Below are positions 59,368 through 64,000 of a DNA stretch of 64,000 nucleotides, piece by piece. The notes below the pieces were generated by a model. That model had not been told where the DNA came from. It was given only the letters and a program-made list of their open reading frames with translations, and did no database searches. Source of the DNA: an uncultured Clostridia bacterium (GTDB taxonomy: Bacteria; Bacillota; Clostridia; Christensenellales; Aristaeellaceae); contig CANOHT010000005.1 in the NCBI GenBank assembly GCA_947565865.1, forward strand, positions 49,653-113,652, in the 5' to 3' direction. A program made the translations under genes and the position numbers. Position 1 is the first letter of the stretch, and each line of letters starts with the position of its first letter.

Positions 59368-61149
59368 TTACTTCCGGGTCAGGGTGAAGCTCAGCTCGCC
59401 GCCTTCCACCGGCGCGGTGGTGACGGTCTCCGTGTCGCCCTCATAGCCCTCGGGTACCTTCAGGGTGTGAATCTCCCAGGCATAGGGCGCCAGGGTGAAG
59501 GCGCATACGCCGTCCGCGTCAGAAACAAAAACCTGGCAGGTGGCGTCATCGCAGACCTGGCACATCACGCCAGCCACAGGATTGCCGTCCTGGTCAACGT
59601 ACTTGACAACGTAGGACGCCTCGGTCAGGGCCTCCACGGAGGAGCCGGGCAGGGCGTCTGTGGAAGGGGCGGTGCCGTCGGCATAGGTCCAGGAGCCAAC
59701 CGCCGCGCCGTTTTCGTCGGTGATGTCGCTCACGAAGGCATTGACGTTTTCCTCGCTCTTGAGGTAGGAAACAACCACGGCCGCTTCCTCGGCGTCAGCG
59801 GTGGGATAAAGGTAGACGCTGCTCTCGCTGTAGCCGGTGGTCTCCATGCTGTCGCCGCCGGAGGTAACGACGTACTTGCCATCCGTCAGGCAATCCACCA
59901 GCGCATAGGAGGCTCCGTCAAAGTTGCAGTAGATCAGGGCGGCTTCCGGGTCGATGTCGGCGGTCACGGCAAACTCGAAGGTCGCGGTCTCGCCGGGCGT
60001 CAGGTAGAACAGGTCGCCATAGCTGGCGGTCATCCGGCCAACGGGATCGTTGATGACAAGCTTCCTGGCATCCTCGCCAAGGGCGGCGGCAGCGTTCGCA
60101 TCCGCCACGGGATATACGGGATTGGCCGCCAGGGCTTCGGCCGCCGCGTCGCCGGAAACAAGGGCCACGCTGTCCACCCAGAGGGTATCCTCGCCGGCAA
60201 AGCCCGCGATGTCGTTGGTGAAGGCCAGGGTGACGGCGTATTCGCCATCCGCGGGAACGGCGTAGGCGTAGGTCATCCAGTCCTTTTCGCCGCCGAAGGA
60301 CTTCACGGTCTTACCGTTGACGCGCAGCTGCATCAGGTCGCAGGCTGCCTCGCTGGAAACCTTGAAGGTCACCACGATGGCGTCTCCCGCTTTGGCGGCC
60401 ACGGTGGTGTTGACCAGGGCTTCACTGTCAGCAATGTTGGTGTTGGAGGAAACGGCAACGCTGCGGCCGTCCTTCTCGCCCACCACCATGGGCCAGTCGG
60501 TCTCTCCCGTACCGTTGGTGAAGATCAGCTCGCCGCCCTCCACATTCAGCGCGGCGGCCAGGTCAGCCTCGGCAGAGGGCTCCACATTGGGCTTTACCCG
60601 GGGCACGCCGTCCAGGAGGACGGACTCGGTATAGTCATCGCCCAGGAAAGCGTCGAAAAGCCGCGCGAAGGCGTCCACGCTGGGCTGGGAGCCTGCCTCG
60701 ATGAAGCAGATGGTACCGAAGCGATCCACCACAACGGAGGTGGGGATGCTCCGCACACCGAAGCGGCTATCCAGGCCGACGTCATCCCGGCCCACAGGGA
60801 AGGTCAGGCCCATTTCGGCCACATAATCAGTCAGCACCTGATCGTCATCCGTGGGCTCGCAGGACAGGGCCAGCACTTCCACCTTGTCCTTGTACTGCTG
60901 ATAGGCCTCCTCCAGGAAGGGGAACTCATTGCGGCAGGGGCCGCACCAGGTGGCCCAGATGTTGATGAGCACCATGTCCTTCTCCTTGAGCACCTCGGAG
61001 AGGGTGACGGACGTGCCGTCGTAGGTGGTCATGGTAAAGTCGTCAATCTTGTCGCCCAGCTGATACACAGCAGGCTGCGCTTCCTCGGCCATCGCCAGAC
61101 CGGCGAGGCACAGGGCAAGAGCAAGGAGCAGGGAAAATGCTTTTTTCAT
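59368..61149 (-). CDS. Secreted TlpA-type thioredoxin with long C-terminal beta-rich region
   Basis: A 593-residue exported protein. The signal peptide ends 'GLAMAEE'. Residues about 30-175 form a TlpA/ResA-like domain with the redox pair Cys69 and Cys72 in 'IWATWCGPCRNE' and the cis-Pro region 'VRSIPTSVVVD'. About 400 residues follow that are not thioredoxin: a jelly-roll/CBM-like region ('DLMQLRVNGKTVKSF', 'AVTLAFTNDIAGFAG') and a C-terminal carboxypeptidase-regulatory/Cna-B-like domain ('YVVKYVDQDGNPVAGVMCQVCDD') ending in 'GGELSFTLTRK'. The mature form has no lipobox. It faces the polyferredoxin-TlpA operon across a shared promoter region. Partner and substrate are unknown. Confidence 0.88.
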   Translation of the reverse strand: MKKAFSLLLALALCLAGLAMAEEAQPAVYQLGDKIDDFTMTTYDGTSVTLSEVLKEKDMVLINIWATWCGPCRNEFPFLEEAYQQYKDKVEVLALSCEPTDDDQVLTDYVAEMGLTFPVGRDDVGLDSRFGVRSIPTSVVVDRFGTICFIEAGSQPSVDAFARLFDAFLGDDYTESVLLDGVPRVKPNVEPSAEADLAAALNVEGGELIFTNGTGETDWPMVVGEKDGRSVAVSSNTNIADSEALVNTTVAAKAGDAIVVTFKVSSEAACDLMQLRVNGKTVKSFGGEKDWMTYAYAVPADGEYAVTLAFTNDIAGFAGEDTLWVDSVALVSGDAAAEALAANPVYPVADANAAAALGEDARKLVINDPVGRMTASYGDLFYLTPGETATFEFAVTADIDPEAALIYCNFDGASYALVDCLTDGKYVVTSGGDSMETTGYSESSVYLYPTADAEEAAVVVSYLKSEENVNAFVSDITDENGAAVGSWTYADGTAPSTDALPGSSVEALTEASYVVKYVDQDGNPVAGVMCQVCDDATCQVFVSDADGVCAFTLAPYAWEIHTLKVPEGYEGDTETVTTAPVEGGELSFTLTRK

Positions 61150-61185
61150 ATCGTTGTTACCCTCCTTGATTCGGATTGCGTTCCC

Positions 61186-61215
61186 ATTATAAAACCCGGA
61201 TTTCCCGCATGTCAA
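61186..61215 (-). promoter_or_regulatory. Promoter of the secreted thioredoxin-like gene
   Basis: On the minus strand TTGACA (61215-61210), 18-bp spacer, TATAAT (61191-61186), 36 bp upstream of the start codon. Confidence 0.85.
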
Positions 61216-61267
61216 GCGCCCGCAGTGTCGAAGGCTGTTCTTTCTGTGTTCCCGAAGAAAGGTGGCG

Positions 61268-61297
61268 TTGCCCCCGTATGGACAGTTATGGTATAAT
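61268..61297 (+). promoter_or_regulatory. Promoter of the polyferredoxin-TlpA operon
   Basis: TTGCCC (61268-61273), 18-bp spacer, extended -10 TGGTATAAT (61289-61297), 45 bp upstream of the start at 61343. It diverges from the promoter at 61186, with 52 bp between the -35 boxes. Confidence 0.8.
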
Positions 61298-61342
61298 CAG
61301 CGTGACCGTTCAGGTTGAATACGGATGAAAAGGAGCGGCGAT

Positions 61343-62110
61343 ATGTCCAAGCTATTGCCATGGATGAGGATCGCGGTGGCGGTATGCACCCTGGGGGTGC
61401 TGCTGGCGCTGGGTCTTGCATGCGTGGGACTTTATCTGGAGGGCAACAGCTCTGCCAATCTGGATGCCAACGGCGTCCATTTGACCCCTGTATACAGTGT
61501 GGAAAAGGTCAGCGAGCGCCTGCGGCCCATGGCGCCTGTCCTGCTGGGCTACGCGGCGCTTGTGCTGCTGGCGCTGACAGCCCAGGCCCTGGCGGACGGC
61601 CCGGCGGCTTCCCGCTCCGCCCTATCCCCGGAAAATCGGCTGCGCCTGCTGAAGGCGCGGGTGGCGTCTTTGCCCGACGCCGCCCGATCGGAGGAGCGCC
61701 GCCGCCGGATGATGGCGGCGCTGGCGGCCTTCGCGGTGCTGATCTGCGCGGGGTTCAGCCTTGTCTATCTGCTTAACGGCGCGCACTTTTTCTCCTGGAA
61801 CCTGGAAACGGTCATGGGGGATATGCTGTGGCATGTGGCGCCGTGGGTAATCGTGGGCTTCGGAGTGATGATCGCGGCGTCCCTGGCCTTTGGCCGCAGC
61901 GTGGAGAGGGAACTGGCGCTCCTGCGGGAGGTTCCCAAGACCGCGCCGAAGAAAGCGCCTGAAGGCCGCCGCGTTCCCCTGACGCCCCTGCGGGCAGCGC
62001 TCTATATCATCGCCATCGTGTTCATCGTGCTGGGTGTGATGAACGGCGGATTGCGGGACGTGCTGGTAAAGGCCATCAATATCTGTACGGAGTGTATCGG
62101 CCTTGGCTAA
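61343..62110 (+). CDS. Four-helix membrane protein with C-terminal CxxC (CD1871A-like) tail
   Basis: A 255-residue membrane protein with about four transmembrane segments (near 8-30, 65-85, 125-148 and 165-185) and a fifth close to the C-terminus. The last 35 residues ('RAALYIIAIVFIVLGVMNGG', then 'INICTECIGLG') match the small CD1871A-type CXXC proteins, which are usually separate 40-60-residue genes. Here that tail is fused to a larger body. The ATG at 61343 is chosen over one six codons earlier because AAGGAG lies just upstream. It overlaps the polyferredoxin gene by 8 bp, so the two are coupled and probably form one complex. Confidence 0.75.
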   Translation: MSKLLPWMRIAVAVCTLGVLLALGLACVGLYLEGNSSANLDANGVHLTPVYSVEKVSERLRPMAPVLLGYAALVLLALTAQALADGPAASRSALSPENRLRLLKARVASLPDAARSEERRRRMMAALAAFAVLICAGFSLVYLLNGAHFFSWNLETVMGDMLWHVAPWVIVGFGVMIAASLAFGRSVERELALLREVPKTAPKKAPEGRRVPLTPLRAALYIIAIVFIVLGVMNGGLRDVLVKAINICTECIGLG

Positions 62111-63581
62111 GCCCCTTCAGTGGATCAAGGATCATCTGCCCACCCAGCGCAGGCTGATCCAGCTATACGCCGCCCTTTTGTACAATGCTCATGTGAAGGG
62201 CTTCATTACCGGCAACATCTACACCGGCAACAGCAAAATCCTGTGTGTGCCGGGCTTCAACTGCTATTCCTGTCCCGGGGCCGTAGGCGCGTGTCCCCTG
62301 GGCGCGCTGCAGAACGCCATCGCGGCCTCCGGCAGCCGCACGCCCGTTTATGTGCAGGGCATCCTGCTGCTGTTCGGGCTGACCCTGGGCCGCACCATCT
62401 GCGGCTTCCTCTGTCCGCTGGGGTTGATGCAGGATCTGCTTCACAAAATCCCTACGCCCAAGATCAAAAAAAGCCGGGTCACCCGGGTGCTCAGCTATCT
62501 GAAGTATGTCATTCTGGCGGTGTTCGTCATCGCCGTCCCCCTGTGGTACGCCTTCCAGCGTTATCCCGTGCCGGCCTTCTGCAAATACATCTGTCCGGCG
62601 GGAACCTTCGAGGGCGCCATCGGCCTACTGTCCAACCCGGTCAACGCCGATAAGTTTTCCATGCTGGGCATCCTGTTCACCCGCAAATTCGTGATCCTGC
62701 TGCTCATCATTGCCGCCTGCGTGTTCCTATACCGGGCGTTCTGCCGCTTTCTGTGTCCCTTGGGCGCGATCTACGGCCTGTTCGCCAAGGTCGCCCTGGT
62801 GGGCGTAAAGGTCGAGCCTTCCAGGTGTACCGACTGCGGCCGCTGCGTCAGCCAATGCCCCATGGACATCCGCCATGTGGGCGACCATGAGTGCATCCAC
62901 TGCGGTCAGTGTGTCGATGCCTGCCCCACCAAAGCCATCGCCTTCAAGGCCGGACGCGTGACCCTGCATGGCCCGGAGCTGGCTTCGGCCTCTCCCGAAA
63001 AGAAAAAGCGCCTCCGCGGGAAGCGCATGATGGCCTGGGGCGCGGCGCTGCTGGTGATGGCCGGGGCGCTGTGGCTGTTCAACCAGCCGGAAGCCCCCGT
63101 TCAGTCGGAAACTCCGCCGCCCGCCGTCACCCAGGCTCCGGAGGACAACATCCCTGTGGGCAAGGAAGCGGGAATGCGCGCGCCGGACTTCACCGTGCCC
63201 GTCTATGGTCAGGAGGAGCCGTTCACCCTCAGCGCCCACCGGGGCAAAACGGTGATTGTGAACTTCTGGGCCACCTGGTGCACCCCCTGCTGCCAGGAGC
63301 TGCCCCACTTTGACGCCGTCAGCCGAAAGTACGGCGACGATGTAGCGGTGGTGGCCATTCACTCCGACTTGGTCACTGACGATGTGGAAGGCTACCTGGC
63401 CCAGTTTGACTATCAGCTGCCCTTCGCCCTGGACGAGACCGGCTCAGTCATCAAGTCCTTCGGCGGCTCCACCATGCTGCCCCAGACCGTAGTCATTGAC
63501 GCCCAGGGCGTCATCACCTACAACGCGGTGGGCTCGGTGACGCTGGAAAAGCTGGAGGCGCTTTTGCTTTCGGCAAAGTGA
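62103..63581 (+). CDS. NapH-like membrane polyferredoxin fused to an extracytoplasmic TlpA domain
   Basis: A 492-residue fusion. The N-terminal half (about 15-250) is a NapH/CcoG-like membrane protein with cysteine blocks 'CYSCPGAVGACPLGAL', 'ICGFLCPLGLMQ', 'FCKYICPAGT' and 'FCRFLCPLGAIYG'. A two-cluster ferredoxin follows ('CTDCGRCVSQCP', 'CIHCGQCVDACP', about 240-285). One more transmembrane helix ('MMAWGAALLVMAGALWLF') precedes a TlpA thioredoxin domain (about 355-490) with 'NFWATWCTPCCQELP'. The topology suggests electrons pass from the cytosolic ferredoxin part through the membrane to the outside thiol. The start is a TTG at 62103 inside the preceding gene. The substrate is unknown. Confidence 0.88.
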   Translation: MAKPLQWIKDHLPTQRRLIQLYAALLYNAHVKGFITGNIYTGNSKILCVPGFNCYSCPGAVGACPLGALQNAIAASGSRTPVYVQGILLLFGLTLGRTICGFLCPLGLMQDLLHKIPTPKIKKSRVTRVLSYLKYVILAVFVIAVPLWYAFQRYPVPAFCKYICPAGTFEGAIGLLSNPVNADKFSMLGILFTRKFVILLLIIAACVFLYRAFCRFLCPLGAIYGLFAKVALVGVKVEPSRCTDCGRCVSQCPMDIRHVGDHECIHCGQCVDACPTKAIAFKAGRVTLHGPELASASPEKKKRLRGKRMMAWGAALLVMAGALWLFNQPEAPVQSETPPPAVTQAPEDNIPVGKEAGMRAPDFTVPVYGQEEPFTLSAHRGKTVIVNFWATWCTPCCQELPHFDAVSRKYGDDVAVVAIHSDLVTDDVEGYLAQFDYQLPFALDETGSVIKSFGGSTMLPQTVVIDAQGVITYNAVGSVTLEKLEALLLSAK

Positions 63582-63660
63582 CGGCACAGGTTGCTTGCTG
63601 TTCGACTTTGAGAGGCATGTAAAACACAGGGAAATGGAAAACACCACTTTTTGACCGATT

Positions 63661-63697
63661 GCACGGACAGAGAAGTTGTTCTTTGTCCGTGCTTTTT
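63661..63697 (+). terminator. Terminator after the polyferredoxin-TlpA gene
   Basis: GCACGGACA (63661-63669) pairs with TGTCCGTGC (63684-63692), followed by TTTTT. Confidence 0.88.
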
Positions 63698-63740
63698 ATG
63701 CTGTGCTTATATGATTATCAAATCAATTCGAGGTTTGGGA

Positions 63741-64000
63741 ACCTACTGTCAGGATCACTTCGCTCCCTGACTGCGTTTTTGTGGCGCTTCGCGAAGGAGG
63801 GGGACGTTGGGGGCCTTGCCCCCATACCCCCGCCTGAGGGCCATCGGCCCTCAGACTCCCTTTTTTCGCTGCGCGGGCTGGCCTTTGGATTGGAACCTAC
63901 CGTCAGGTATCGCTTCGCTCCCTGACTGCGTTTTTTGAGGCACTTCGCGAAGGGGAGGACGTTGGGGGCCTTGCCCCCATACCCCCGCCTGAGGGCCATC
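63741..64000. repeat. 154-bp tandem direct repeat, running off the right edge
   Basis: Two copies begin at 63741 and 63895 (period 154 bp). Each starts ACCTAC-GTCAG and holds CGCTCCCTGACTGCGTTTTT, CTTCGCGAAGG, GGACGTTGGGGGCCTTGCCCCC and CCCGCCTGAGGGCCATC. The second copy is still open at the window end, so more may follow. Internal palindromes (GGGGGC/GCCCCC, GAGGGCC/GGCCCTC, CTTCGCGAAG) give it strong secondary structure. No coding function is seen. Confidence 0.85.

Noticed and set aside
59050..61296. 748-codon plus-strand frame opposite the secreted thioredoxin-like gene
   Set aside because: The minus-strand gene has a signal peptide, CxxC motif, promoter and terminator; the opposite frame has none of these.
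63741..64000. CRISPR array
   Set aside because: The repeat unit is 154 bp with direct tandem copies and no regular short spacers, and no cas gene is present.

Overview
This 64-kb window is GC-rich bacterial chromosome. I infer a Gram-positive Clostridia-type gut or rumen anaerobe, possibly near Christensenellales. The grounds are AAGGAGG-type ribosome binding sites, TTGACA/TATAAT promoters, many TTG and GTG starts, Spo0A C-terminal-type proteins, a DltB-like/carrier-protein wall-modification cluster, YesM/YesN-type signalling and the general gene repertoire. The lineage is an inference, because no rRNA or other phylogenetic marker lies in the window. Most genes are on the minus strand. There is no CRISPR array, no transposase and no integrase.

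Layout. 1-9.9 kb: a truncated nucleoside kinase, a DEDDh exonuclease, an RpiR regulator with a BaiN-type flavoprotein, an overlapping flavin-fold protein/SLC13-type permease pair, TrkH-TrkA potassium uptake, and two tandem receiver-less Spo0A_C-type proteins. 10-21.3 kb: envelope genes (SGNH hydrolase, DUF975-like membrane protein, O-antigen-ligase-like protein, phosphodiester glycosidase, divergent Lgt homologue, PlsC-like acyltransferase, a six-repeat peptidoglycan-binding protein), then thymidine kinase and a GNAT acetyltransferase. 21.3-22.2 kb has no convincing gene.

22.2-48.8 kb is the accessory heart of the window. It holds four secreted GH3 enzymes, an ABC sugar importer (binding protein, two permeases, MsmK-type ATPase), two secreted CBM9-like proteins, a beta-helix protein, and a YesM-type sensor kinase and YesN-type response regulator placed 5.4 kb apart. 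Inside the same co-directional array sits a five-gene DltC-A1-B-D-A2-like cluster. It has two adenylating enzymes but one carrier protein. The second adenylase lacks both DltA signature residues, so it probably activates something other than D-alanine.

49-64 kb returns to mostly housekeeping genes: phosphoglycerol-transferase-like protein, HAD nucleotidase, TtcA-like enzyme, Gx transporter, M20 amidohydrolase, DtxR/MntR regulator, MATE exporter, TcdA, P-loop kinase, tRNA-Glu and tRNA-Gln. It ends with a divergent thiol-redox locus, in which a secreted TlpA-like protein faces a membrane protein and a polyferredoxin-TlpA fusion. Hairpin-rich dispersed repeats recur at about 1.6, 43.5, 52.4 and perhaps 51.4 kb, and a 154-bp tandem repeat runs off the right edge.

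Likely co-operation. The secreted GH3 and CBM9-like proteins would cleave or bind glycans, the ABC system would import products, and the YesM/YesN pair would sense the ligand and switch the block on. The Dlt-like cluster would use ATP to charge its carrier protein and pass acyl groups through the MBOAT protein to an extracellular acceptor. No recognisable exported protein in the window has a lipobox, and the Lgt homologue is altered at catalytic positions; these two facts may be related.
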